A stretch of 47,197 bases of DNA from Clostridia bacterium. GTDB taxonomy: Bacteria; Bacillota; Clostridia; Christensenellales; CAG-314. The position numbers were made by a program, and so were the translations under genes. Below, in pieces: positions 7,281-15,579 of the stretch (position 1 is the stretch's first letter; each line of letters starts with the position of its first letter). The notes beneath the pieces were generated by a model, which was not told the DNA's origin, ran no database searches, and was given only the letters and a program-made list of their open reading frames with translations. The DNA is taken from the NCBI GenBank assembly GCA_900769665.1, contig CAAGHL010000043.1:1-47197 (forward strand). The letters are read 5' to 3'.

Positions 7281-9551
7281 TCACTCCGTTTCTTTTCCGA
7301 GTTGCTGTGGGGTAAGCAAGACTCCTTCGTCGGCATACACATACATTACGTCCATATTCGGCGCGCCGTAACCAAGCACTTCAATTGTGACTTCGTTGGA
7401 GCCTTCCCTAATCAAACAGCCTCCGATCGTAACGGCTTTCCAATCGTGGTAATCGGCGCGACTGTCTACTGTCAGTTCCACCTCGTCAAGCCGCACCGCA
7501 ACTCCGTTGATACGGACAAGTATACGCTTTTGCAAATCTTTCGTTGCCGTGTTGCCGCCTTCACTGCTGCTAAAATTTGCGCTGGCAAGCATTAGCGTAA
7601 TGTCGGCTACGGTTTGTCGCGAGCAATCAAACCGCCAAGTAATAAGGTTACCGGCTACGGCAAAATTTCCCACTGCCGAGTTGCCGCTGGCATGTTTGCC
7701 GCTGTTTTCGTAAATATTCTTTTCCACAAGGTCTATCCCTTCGCGAGAAGACACACTGTCACCGAGGTCGGCGTCTTCCGCTTCGAAGACAAGCGTAGGC
7801 TTGACAACGTCGGGTTTGTCGGCATTGTTGAGGTAGTCGCGAGAAGAATCGATACCGCAATCTAATGCGCCGATGACCGTTTCTTCCGTATACACCGTAA
7901 CGCCTTCCAACTTTATCGACCTGTTTTGCGAGCTTACGACGGTATTTTTGAGTAATAACAACGGTTGATCTTTCAGCACCAACGTGTTGTAACCTCGCTT
8001 CAACGAAACACCTTCCAAATTGACCTCGTCGCCATTTACTGACAACGAGAACACATTGGCAAGCACTGCCGTGTCGGCATCGGCATACAATGTTATTACG
8101 TAGTCGGCGGTAATTTCGCCGTTTCCGCAATAAAAGTCATACGTCCGATTGTCAGTTGCCGTAAAAATCGTTTCTTGCGTGTATCTTCCGTCGTACTCGC
8201 CTGACACCACATCATTGATTTGGTAGTATTTTACCGGCGTCAAAGTCTTGTCGTCGGAATAAATCTTCAACACATCGGCGTTGGGCATGGTTATCCAATG
8301 TCGTTCGTTGTCCTTCGGACCTATTTCCACGTAGTTTTTGCCCGAATTAAACTGTACGTTTTTGACAACGACATACCGCCACTCGAAATAACTGTAATTG
8401 TCTATTCCGGGGAAGGATACAAAGGAGAAATCCACATCGATACCGTTCACCTTGCCGTAGACGTATTCGCTCATAGGGTTAAGCTCCGCAATGCCGCTTT
8501 CTCCGTACATTGTGTTGGACATACGGAAAACCAAATCTACCGTACAAGGTTTGCTCGCTTCGGCGCAAAACCTGATGTAATTGCCGACTTTGGATATGTT
8601 TTCCACTAATTTTCCGCCACTGGGGTTATTGGCATCGCCATCATCCTTTTTGATGTAGCTTGTCCCGTTGTTCAGTCCGCCTTCGATACAGACGTAAGCG
8701 TCCTCCGCCTCGCAAAGAATCTCGTTTGCGCGCACGTTGTAGTTCGTTTCGTCATAATACACTTGACCGAAATACATGCTGTCGGGTTTGTCGGCGGTCA
8801 CCTCGTCGCCACACCGCTCGCACACGGCAACCATTTTGTTTAGTTTGTCATCGTAGTGGTAATTGCCGTAACGATGTTCCAACGGAGGAATAATATCTCC
8901 TATATACGTGTAGCCGCAGTCCTCGCAAGTTTTGGTAATATATCCTTGTTCCAAACAACTTGCCGCCGTGGTTTCGCTTTTCCAAAAATGATTGTGTTCC
9001 TTAATTTCCACAGTTGAGGAAAACACCCTAAGGTAATCGACGTTCAGACGTTTTTCGTCGGACAACGCCGTGTACACCACTTTATTGACGCCGGGACGCG
9101 CTCTAAACATACCCAAAGACAGTGTTTCCCAACAGTCGCCGTATTGCGTACCCTCACCCACAAACGTATTCGACAAAGCCACAAAAGAGTCGTTAAACGT
9201 AATGCCGAATACCGTTCCGTCGCCGATATCAAAGCCTTCGGAGGAATCCGTCGCATTGGCAACCGTAAGCGTCAGCTCGCACGAAGTTTCCCGCTCGGCA
9301 GTAAAAAACCAAGTTATCGTTGCGCCCTTGTACATGCTTCCGACATATTTGCCGTTGCTTGTCATGTATTCGCTATGTGTGTTGGCACGAGTAATGACTG
9401 CTTGCGAGGTGTCGAACGACGGTTCGCAAACGGCTTGTTCCGCTTCCAATGCGCAATCGGCGTAATTGCCGTCACAGCCAAACAGCGCAAAGCAACACGC
9501 TGCCACCATTACAAACACAAGAAATATTACAATCGGCTTTCCCTTGCCCAT
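7281..9551 (-). CDS. Secreted lipoprotein with three carbohydrate-binding-like modules
   Basis: The start is the ATG at 9551, with AAGGAG six bases upstream, giving 756 aa. Lipobox LFGC puts the lipid anchor on C26. Three beta-sandwich modules that resemble CBM6/CBM35 domains can be seen: about 30-170 (opening LEAEQAV, closing NVDYLRVFSS), about 275-430 (LCEAEDAYVCIEGG) and about 590-745 (LVFEAEDADLG, closing NMDVMYVYAD). Between the first two is a segment with two CxxCG knuckles (TCEDCG and VCERCG) preceded by HNHFW, a repeat type often found in Firmicute surface proteins. No catalytic domain is recognised. Its role is probably glycan binding at the cell surface. It is followed by its own terminator and lies in a run of large lipoproteins. 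The ligand is unknown. Confidence 0.75.
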   Translation of the reverse strand: MGKGKPIVIFLVFVMVAACCFALFGCDGNYADCALEAEQAVCEPSFDTSQAVITRANTHSEYMTSNGKYVGSMYKGATITWFFTAERETSCELTLTVANATDSSEGFDIGDGTVFGITFNDSFVALSNTFVGEGTQYGDCWETLSLGMFRARPGVNKVVYTALSDEKRLNVDYLRVFSSTVEIKEHNHFWKSETTAASCLEQGYITKTCEDCGYTYIGDIIPPLEHRYGNYHYDDKLNKMVAVCERCGDEVTADKPDSMYFGQVYYDETNYNVRANEILCEAEDAYVCIEGGLNNGTSYIKKDDGDANNPSGGKLVENISKVGNYIRFCAEASKPCTVDLVFRMSNTMYGESGIAELNPMSEYVYGKVNGIDVDFSFVSFPGIDNYSYFEWRYVVVKNVQFNSGKNYVEIGPKDNERHWITMPNADVLKIYSDDKTLTPVKYYQINDVVSGEYDGRYTQETIFTATDNRTYDFYCGNGEITADYVITLYADADTAVLANVFSLSVNGDEVNLEGVSLKRGYNTLVLKDQPLLLLKNTVVSSQNRSIKLEGVTVYTEETVIGALDCGIDSSRDYLNNADKPDVVKPTLVFEAEDADLGDSVSSREGIDLVEKNIYENSGKHASGNSAVGNFAVAGNLITWRFDCSRQTVADITLMLASANFSSSEGGNTATKDLQKRILVRINGVAVRLDEVELTVDSRADYHDWKAVTIGGCLIREGSNEVTIEVLGYGAPNMDVMYVYADEGVLLTPQQLGKETE

Positions 9552-9676
9552 ACTCTCTCCTTCGTCACGCAAGCTGCTGTCTAAGTACAGCTCCGCGACA
9601 TCGGTTTTTACACGTTATTACACAAAAAGTACATACGTATTATGTTTTTTACAACATTTTGTCGTGTTGTTGTTTG

Positions 9677-11782
9677 TTATTCGGTGTACACGCCACCGAT
9701 GTAGGAAGTAAAACTCATCTTTGCTCCGTTAGTAAAAACGCCCCTGCCTTTGTCGTTGACAATGTGATTGATACCATTGCCGTCATTTGTTTTGAAATTG
9801 GCAACCGCCATGTGGAACAAATTGATTCCATTTGACGAAGGTGCCTCGATTGCGCTGTCAAGTTGTATTCCCTTGCCGTTACACACGTAATAGACGCCTA
9901 TTCCGTAAGCGTTGTGCGTTTGCACTCCGTCGGCGACTTTGTAACTTGCGTATCCTTTTTTGTCACCGCACATCCAAGCACTTTGGTTAGGTGCGTCGTA
10001 GGGCGTTTCCGACTGATAAAAGCACATAAAACCGCGTTCGCCGTTCCAAATGGTTTGATATTCGCCGTAATGCTCCACCATTAAACCGTAGATTGTTACG
10101 TCGTCACCGTTTACCACAATGCCGTTTTTGCCGTAATTGCCGTACTCGGCTCCTTGCCAACCCACGCTAAAATTTCGCCAAAATTTCCACCCGCTGTTTG
10201 CCGCCGCATCGGGAAGTAGTCCGCCGTCTTGGTCGGTGTAGGGCAACAATACACTGCCGTCCATGCCGTGATCAGCACGCCACATCCAAAAGTTGTCGCC
10301 GAGTACATTGTCGGCATTGACAATCAATGTCACGTCCGCGCCGACGTTACGTTGTTGTAGTTGTCCGTCTTTGTCGCGGTAGCGATCTCCGCCCAGACGG
10401 AAGAACATATCGGCTAGATGTATCGGATTGTCTTGCATGCCGACGTTTGCATGTTCCGTATTACCGACAGTCATCAACGTTTTGCAGTAGGAACCGGCGT
10501 CCACAAGTAAACCGCAAACGGTTACACCGGGGACATCGTCCACTATTATCGCTCCGTCGTTGTTGTCCGCGGTGGTACGCAATGTCGCAAGTCCCATGCC
10601 TAACAAGATTGTATTGCCGTAGTTGACTGTAATGGGGGCTTCGATGTTGTAAATGCCCGGGGTAAACAGCACGTGTTTGCCGTCCGCTATTGCCGCGTTG
10701 ACGGTTGCCGCATTGTCCGTTGCCGCATTTGCAATGTAAAAGTCCTTGATCGACAAAAATTTACCTTCCGTACCGCCGTTTTTATCCCAACTGACGCCCT
10801 TTGTGTCACGTGTCAAACTCGGCACGAACACCCCGAAACCTTGTTGTTCGTCAAACACGAGGAAAGGCTTTTCCTTCATCACGGTTGTATTTTCCAACAC
10901 TGTATTGCGCGGATTAGGCCAAGTGTTTTTAACATTGCCTACAACGCCGCTAAACACCATGTTGATGTCGGACTTTGTCCAATTGTTCCAAACACTGTTG
11001 CGACTGAACCACTGCTGTTGCGTATTGTTGGTTACGTTTCCGCCCACTTTGCTGTCGGCAAGGAAACCGCCCGAAGAATAGCCTCCACCGTCCAAAGCAA
11101 GATTATTGCGGAAATTCATCCGTCGCAAAAACGTAGCCTGCGACACACACCACAAAGCGTCGGAATTGACGGAAAAGTTTTCCGCGCCGCGCCAAAAATT
11201 AACCAAGCTTCCGCTTGCAAGGGGATTTTCCTCGGTACGAAAACCGTCCAGCGTAACATCTGTAGGGCTGTATCCCAGTCCTGCCACGGTTGTATAGTAG
11301 CCTATCTTCGCCGTAACGGCGTATTCGCCGGGCATAAAAAGATATGCTTGGCGCATTTCCCCGAATTCGTCCCAAACGGTACGAGCATATTTGCGTGTAA
11401 TTTCGCTTTGTATCGTGTTGTTGTCCGTATCGGGAGTGTACACACGCACATTGTCGCCGAACATTGCCAAGTAGCAGTAAGGCCGGCTTTTCCATACCTC
11501 TTTGCCGTCTTTAACGGCGGATACGACGTAGTACAGACGGTAGTCATCGGCAATAAACTCGTTTTTCTTGACTGTTTCCGCCTTGACAAACTCGCCGTCG
11601 ACACTGCCGCTTGCGTAGATGTCGAAACTGTCGGCACTGCCGTCCCACGTGAGATGCAATTTGCCATCGGTAAAGTCGGCTTGCAAGTTGCCTAATGCGG
11701 TTTGAGGAGTACATGCCGACAATGCCGCAATTACGCATGCGATGACACATACCGTCAAAAATATAATACTTATTTTCTTCAT
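9677..11782 (-). CDS. Lipoprotein with right-handed beta-helix (pectate-lyase-like fold)
   Basis: This 701-aa protein has lipobox LSAC with anchor C24. Residues about 30-100 look like a fibronectin type III or similar sandwich (LHLTWDGSADSFDIYASG). The rest is rich in short Asn/Gly/Val strands of a parallel beta-helix, with FMPGEYAV, TTVAGLGYSPTDVTLDG, NFWRGAENFSV and LFTPGIYNI. From memory this pattern matches secreted actinobacterial proteins often labelled as coagulation-factor-5/8 or adenylyl-cyclase-like and related to pectate-lyase-fold glycanases; this needs a profile search. A surface polysaccharide-degrading enzyme is the most likely role. The catalytic residues and substrate cannot be told from the sequence alone. 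The ATG is preceded by GGAGC. Confidence 0.72.
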   Translation of the reverse strand: MKKISIIFLTVCVIACVIAALSACTPQTALGNLQADFTDGKLHLTWDGSADSFDIYASGSVDGEFVKAETVKKNEFIADDYRLYYVVSAVKDGKEVWKSRPYCYLAMFGDNVRVYTPDTDNNTIQSEITRKYARTVWDEFGEMRQAYLFMPGEYAVTAKIGYYTTVAGLGYSPTDVTLDGFRTEENPLASGSLVNFWRGAENFSVNSDALWCVSQATFLRRMNFRNNLALDGGGYSSGGFLADSKVGGNVTNNTQQQWFSRNSVWNNWTKSDINMVFSGVVGNVKNTWPNPRNTVLENTTVMKEKPFLVFDEQQGFGVFVPSLTRDTKGVSWDKNGGTEGKFLSIKDFYIANAATDNAATVNAAIADGKHVLFTPGIYNIEAPITVNYGNTILLGMGLATLRTTADNNDGAIIVDDVPGVTVCGLLVDAGSYCKTLMTVGNTEHANVGMQDNPIHLADMFFRLGGDRYRDKDGQLQQRNVGADVTLIVNADNVLGDNFWMWRADHGMDGSVLLPYTDQDGGLLPDAAANSGWKFWRNFSVGWQGAEYGNYGKNGIVVNGDDVTIYGLMVEHYGEYQTIWNGERGFMCFYQSETPYDAPNQSAWMCGDKKGYASYKVADGVQTHNAYGIGVYYVCNGKGIQLDSAIEAPSSNGINLFHMAVANFKTNDGNGINHIVNDKGRGVFTNGAKMSFTSYIGGVYTE

Positions 11783-11855
11783 ATTGCTCCGTTTTATTCA
11801 ATGTATACTTTTTAGATAACAACATCTAAGGCAACAACAAAAAGCATTTATAAGC

Positions 11856-11893
11856 AATATGGTCGGGACGAGCTTGCCCGTTCCGACCATATT
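11856..11893 (-). terminator. Hairpin terminator after the large Ig-domain lipoprotein
   Basis: Arms of 15 bp at 11856-11870 and 11879-11893 pair with a single G-U pair around an 8-base loop. The stem starts and ends with A/T pairs, but no long T run follows on the minus strand, so efficiency is uncertain. It lies about 55 bp downstream of the stop at 11948. Confidence 0.6.
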
Positions 11894-11947
11894 ATACATT
11901 AGTTTTGTGTTGTTGTAAACAGCTTTATCACAACGTAAATTGCGCTA

Positions 11948-14512
11948 CTATTCCGCAAGGATAGCAATTGCGGCTTCCGTTGCGGCGTAAGTCAAGAAAG
12001 CTTGACTAAGTGCGTCGCTGTTGAGCGTTGCAAGCTTACGACCTGTTTGATCCTTCACTTCAATATCGATTTTTGTCTCAACGCTGTCTTTAACTGCGCT
12101 GTCTTTCGACGTGTCGATGTTTGCTCCGCATGCAACAATAGCATCGACATTGCCGTCGGAAACAATTTTTGCCGTAAATGCGGCAATCTTGTTGTACTCG
12201 GCGTCGGGATAGTACGTACCAGAAATCGACGTGTAAGCAATCTTGTTTTCGTCGCAATAAGCTTTGAAACCTGCTACGTACTTATTGAACTTATCTTCGG
12301 TGATGTATCTACCCCAACCGGCAGCTACAAACACATTAGGATCTTCGGCAACGGCTTCTTTTACGTTTACGCATACAAGTTTTCCGCCCCAGTTGGTGAA
12401 TGCCGAAAGACTGTATTTCAAACCGCCTACAACTATCGTCGTTTGTGTGTCGAAGTTGTCAAGTTTGAAGTCTGCCTTGGTACCGAAACCGAAGTGAGAG
12501 AACAACACATCGCCCGCTTCGGGATTGTATGCGCTGATGTCAAGACTAACTTTCCAAACGCCGTTTGCAGCTTCTTTCAACATGTTGTCAGCAGTAAGTT
12601 CGACTGTATCCCAACCGCTTACAGAGCCTGCGGTAGCATTACTTTGCAAGTCGGCGACTACCGTTGCAAGAACATCATTGATAGTGTCGTTGTAAATAGC
12701 TCCGTATGTTCCGCTGATTACAAGGTAGGGTTTTTCGTTGACAACCGCAAGCGTAGCATTTGTTGTCGTCAATGCTTCGTTGCAACCGTAAAGAACAATG
12801 CCGCCCCACTTGCCTTTTCCGATGTAGAAGACTCTCTTATCGTCACTGTTGGCAACGCGGATTGCGCCCATGTTTTCGATAAGACCGATTTGTACCGTTT
12901 GCAAATCCTTGTTGATACAACCGCCGTTAAGAAGGTTGTTGGGACTATCTTTGTATAGTTCGGTGTGATCCGTTTCCGATTCGACGATCGTGAAGTGGAA
13001 GTAACCGTCTTTATTGAGAGGTATTTCGTCAAGGTTCAAATCAATTGTATAGTTACCGTCAGCCGTAATTGCAGAATATCCTTTATAATAATTTTCATTG
13101 CATTCGATGTCGATACAAACTGCTTTGCCTGCCCATGTCTTGGAAACAGCACCTTCGATAGTAAGGATCATCTTGCCTTCGCTATCTACTCCGCCACGCA
13201 TTGTGTATTCGTTTTTGAAGTATTTGCTGTAAACTGCCTTCAAGTAACGTCCCCCACCTGCTTCCCAAACTTGGAAGTTGTAAGCATAGTCGCCGTTAAT
13301 AAGGATTTGACTAACATCGACAAAGTTTTCGGGATAGTCGTTGAGGTCGATTTCCATCGTTTCAAGGCGAGCGTTTTCTCCGCTACCTTCCTTGGCGCAG
13401 AATTTGATGTCCATCCACTTGCCGATAAAGCCCGTAGCGACAAGTTTACGAAGGTCAAATTTCAGTTCGAACGGATCGCCGCGTTTCACGTCTGCTCCGC
13501 CGAAAGTGTCGCCGATCAGTTCCACATTGTCGTTACCCTCGTACAAGTAGAGCCAAGCTTCCTTAGCGGCATTGAACTTACCTGCAATGATAAGGTAAGG
13601 CACTTCTACTTGTGCGCCGTCTTCGGTAATGGTTTGATTTTCGTATCTGAGCGATTCGACGATGATCAAACCTGCCTTGTATTGCACGGTGAAAGTTTTG
13701 CTTGTTTTGTTGTCAACGGCAATTTCCGTTGCGCCCCAGCCGACGAAAGAGTAATCGCCTACTTGACCTTTGCTCCATTGTTCCGCAGTGGGAAGAGCAA
13801 TTGCCGCACTCAAAGTGCTGTAAGTAAAGCTGATTACGCCGTCTTCCGACTTGGTGAGATTGTGGAGTTCGGTGTTGGATTGCAAAGCCGTGAAGTAATC
13901 TTCGGCAATGGTTCCGCCTTGAGGATCGATGACGATTTTCGCTTCGACAGCCGCCGAAAGGGAAACATCAGAGGACTTAACGCCCTTGAAACTTACTGCA
14001 AACGTAGTGTCACCCAGAGAAAAAGCCTCTGCTCCGTTTTGGTACATTACGGTGTAGTTGGTTTCCGTCGTCTTGCGACCGCTACCATAGGTAACTTCCA
14101 CTTCCATGCCCGTTGTGTCCAGCGTTTCGCCTGCAACATAGGTGAGCTTGGTCGGATTTGTCTTTACGGCAACCGATTCGATCTTTTCGGCAACTTCCAC
14201 TTTGATTACGGTGTCTGCCTTAATGTTAGTGCTGTAATTGCCGCCTTTCAATGCGGAGATCGGTCTGTCGTTGATCAACACTTGAGATACGGTGTAGCCT
14301 TGGGCTGCGGTTACCGAGAAGGTAATCGTCGTTTCGGGAGCTACTTCCGTAGGCAGAGAACTTTCGCCCTCCACTGTGACCGTTGCATTTTCACTTACTT
14401 CCCAAGTAATCTTGTACTTTTCGCCGCCGTTGCATGCCGTCAATACGGCAACGCTCAACACGGCTACCAAAGCAAGCACAACGAGAAGTAACGTTTTCTT
14501 ACTTTTAACCAT
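11948..14512 (-). CDS. Large secreted lipoprotein with bacterial Ig-like domain
   Basis: This 854-aa lipoprotein has lipobox LTAC with anchor C27, and AAAGGAG stands just before the ATG. Residues about 33-105 form a small sandwich. Residues about 110-190 are a Big_3-type Ig domain (SVAVKTNPTKLTYVAGETLD, closing FAVSFKGVKSSDV). Several beta-rich segments of about 130 residues follow; none shows enzyme motifs. The last 120 residues, from FVAAGWGRYITEDKFNKYV through DGNVDAIVACGANI, resemble a C-terminal segment I recall from other Firmicute surface lipoproteins, perhaps related to periplasmic binding folds; this is unverified. It is probably a surface adhesin or glycan-binding protein. Acidic composition and few cysteines fit an extracellular location. 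Confidence 0.72.
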   Translation of the reverse strand: MVKSKKTLLLVVLALVAVLSVAVLTACNGGEKYKITWEVSENATVTVEGESSLPTEVAPETTITFSVTAAQGYTVSQVLINDRPISALKGGNYSTNIKADTVIKVEVAEKIESVAVKTNPTKLTYVAGETLDTTGMEVEVTYGSGRKTTETNYTVMYQNGAEAFSLGDTTFAVSFKGVKSSDVSLSAAVEAKIVIDPQGGTIAEDYFTALQSNTELHNLTKSEDGVISFTYSTLSAAIALPTAEQWSKGQVGDYSFVGWGATEIAVDNKTSKTFTVQYKAGLIIVESLRYENQTITEDGAQVEVPYLIIAGKFNAAKEAWLYLYEGNDNVELIGDTFGGADVKRGDPFELKFDLRKLVATGFIGKWMDIKFCAKEGSGENARLETMEIDLNDYPENFVDVSQILINGDYAYNFQVWEAGGGRYLKAVYSKYFKNEYTMRGGVDSEGKMILTIEGAVSKTWAGKAVCIDIECNENYYKGYSAITADGNYTIDLNLDEIPLNKDGYFHFTIVESETDHTELYKDSPNNLLNGGCINKDLQTVQIGLIENMGAIRVANSDDKRVFYIGKGKWGGIVLYGCNEALTTTNATLAVVNEKPYLVISGTYGAIYNDTINDVLATVVADLQSNATAGSVSGWDTVELTADNMLKEAANGVWKVSLDISAYNPEAGDVLFSHFGFGTKADFKLDNFDTQTTIVVGGLKYSLSAFTNWGGKLVCVNVKEAVAEDPNVFVAAGWGRYITEDKFNKYVAGFKAYCDENKIAYTSISGTYYPDAEYNKIAAFTAKIVSDGNVDAIVACGANIDTSKDSAVKDSVETKIDIEVKDQTGRKLATLNSDALSQAFLTYAATEAAIAILAE

Positions 14513-14640
14513 AGGTTATCTCCTTTAATTTGTAGTCGACGCATGTAGTATGTGCCGTTCGTACTTAGTTTACTACATTGTAAAGGGCGATTCAATGGAC
14601 GAAATTGCAAAATGGTTTAATTATAAACGCTTAACTGTAG

Positions 14641-14767
14641 GTGTCGAGAAAGAACGACACAGTAATATGTGCGCAAAACAGCACACGTGTTATTGCGCCA
14701 TTGATGTGGCACGTCAATGGCACAGTGAAATTCGCCTTAAGGCGAGTGATATGTGCGTTACACGCAC
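14641..14767. repeat. Array of five short hairpins
   Basis: Five inverted repeats follow one another: 14641-14660 (GTGTCG/CGACAC), about 14669-14686 (TGTGC/GCACA), 14698-14720 (11-bp arms with one G-U), 14732-14745 (TCGCC/GGCGA) and 14753-14767 (GTGCGT/ACGCAC, perfect). Spacers carry recurring GTGA/GTGAAA-like words. Arrays of this style occur in genomes of uncultured Clostridia from memory; their function is not known to me. Confidence 0.65.
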
Positions 14768-14883
14768 GTTGAGAATAGCGTTGTTACATATTACCGGCAA
14801 ACACTGCTTATAATCTTGACGGCATTTTTTATACCACAGTGTTGCAAAAAATCGTTGGCTTGCTTTACGCGTTCCACGATGAA

Positions 14884-15020
14884 ATACTGCAAAGATACTG
14901 CGGCTAGGAGGCAAGCTTGTTTCATTCGGAAGCGACGCCCACTCCGTAGAACACTACGAAGAAAAACTTGACAAAGTCAAAGCCATCATTGAAAAATACA
15001 AATTTATTTGCATGGGATAA
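14884..15020 (+). pseudogene. C-terminal remnant of a PHP-type histidinol-phosphatase
   Basis: From 14904 one frame reads LGGKLVSFGSDAHSVEHYEE and on to a stop at 15018-15020. This is the well-known end of PHP-domain histidinol phosphatases, with the metal-binding GSDAH motif. Just upstream the matching text (EILQRYCG) is in another frame and ends in a stop, so a frameshift separates them. Nothing before that is recognisable. It is a decayed fragment, about 46 codons, of a gene otherwise lost. Confidence 0.65.
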
Positions 15021-15091
15021 AATCGCTCCGAAAGCCGAAACTCTCGGTACGTTTTAATCAATCCCGATTTGAAAACTATGCTTTGAAAAGC

Positions 15092-15120
15092 AAAAAAGCA
15101 CCCGAATTATATCGAGTGCC
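15092..15120 (-). terminator. Terminator-like hairpin in the non-coding region
   Basis: On the minus strand the 8-9-bp stem GGCACTCGA/TCGGGTGC (one G-U pair) is followed directly by six T. No gene on the minus strand ends here, so it could end a short untranslated transcript or be left from a lost gene. Confidence 0.45.
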
Positions 15121-15261
15121 TTCGTTAGATTTTATGTTCTACGAAAACTCAAGTTACCGATTCTATAATAAATGTTTGGGTGTAGGTAAAAAATGATTCT
15201 GTGTCAAATGTTGGGGTGTAAGAAAATTCTCGCATTGCAAAACAATTTGCATATTTGCTTT

Positions 15262-15297
15262 TTGCCCGTCGTCCGAGGTACCTCGGACGACGGGCAA
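15262..15297. repeat. 36-bp perfect palindrome
   Basis: The two 18-base arms (starting TTGCCCGTCGTCCGAGGT) are exact reverse complements with no unpaired loop. There is no T run directly after it on either strand, so it is not a standard terminator. Its role is unknown. Confidence 0.8.
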
Positions 15298-15332
15298 TTT
15301 ATATTGACATACACTAACTGCAAACGGAAAAC

Positions 15333-15369
15333 AAAAAAAGTGCTCGTTTAACAGAACAAACAAGCACTT
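15333..15369 (-). terminator. Terminator of the EF-G-like gene
   Basis: On the minus strand AAGTGCTTGTTT pairs with AAACGAGCACTT (one G-U pair) around an 8-base loop and is followed by seven T. It lies about 210 bp after the stop codon at 15580. Confidence 0.75.
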
Positions 15370-15387
15370 AATGTAATAAAAATAATA

Positions 15388-15401
15388 ATACGTATGCAAA
15401 A
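15388..15401 (+). repeat. Dispersed motif ATACGTATGCAAAA, copy 1
   Basis: Exact 14-mer, followed by ATTGCCAAC. It lies 19 bp from the terminator of the EF-G-like gene in non-coding DNA. Confidence 0.6.
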
Positions 15402-15579
15402 ATTGCCAACGTAATGAGCAAAAGCAGATTATTTTGCAATTTGCTCGATATGCTCCATCGGGATGGTGCAGTATGGTCGCACCGACCGCAATGCCCACAT
15501 CTGTACGCATCGACATGCAACAACATGCGACATACCACTGCTTTGCGCACTTGCACCGCTTACAATGCCACTACACAAA

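Larger units (their letters stand above)
14513..15579. other. 1-kb non-coding region with hairpins and a gene remnant
   Basis: No intact gene is convincing here. In order it holds a hairpin array (14641-14767), the frameshifted end of a PHP-type phosphatase (14884-15020), a terminator-like hairpin (15092-15120), a perfect palindrome (15262-15297) and the terminator of the EF-G-like gene (15333-15369). The frame at 14550-14813 runs through the hairpin array and has no ribosome binding site, so I leave it out. Confidence 0.65.

Noticed and set aside
7281..14512. One continuous operon for the three large lipoproteins
   Set aside because: A strong hairpin at 11856-11893 separates the Ig-domain gene from the beta-helix gene, so at least two transcripts are likely, though read-through cannot be excluded.
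14550..14813. 87-codon plus-strand frame
   Set aside because: It reads through the hairpin array and lacks a start signal and any recognisable domain.
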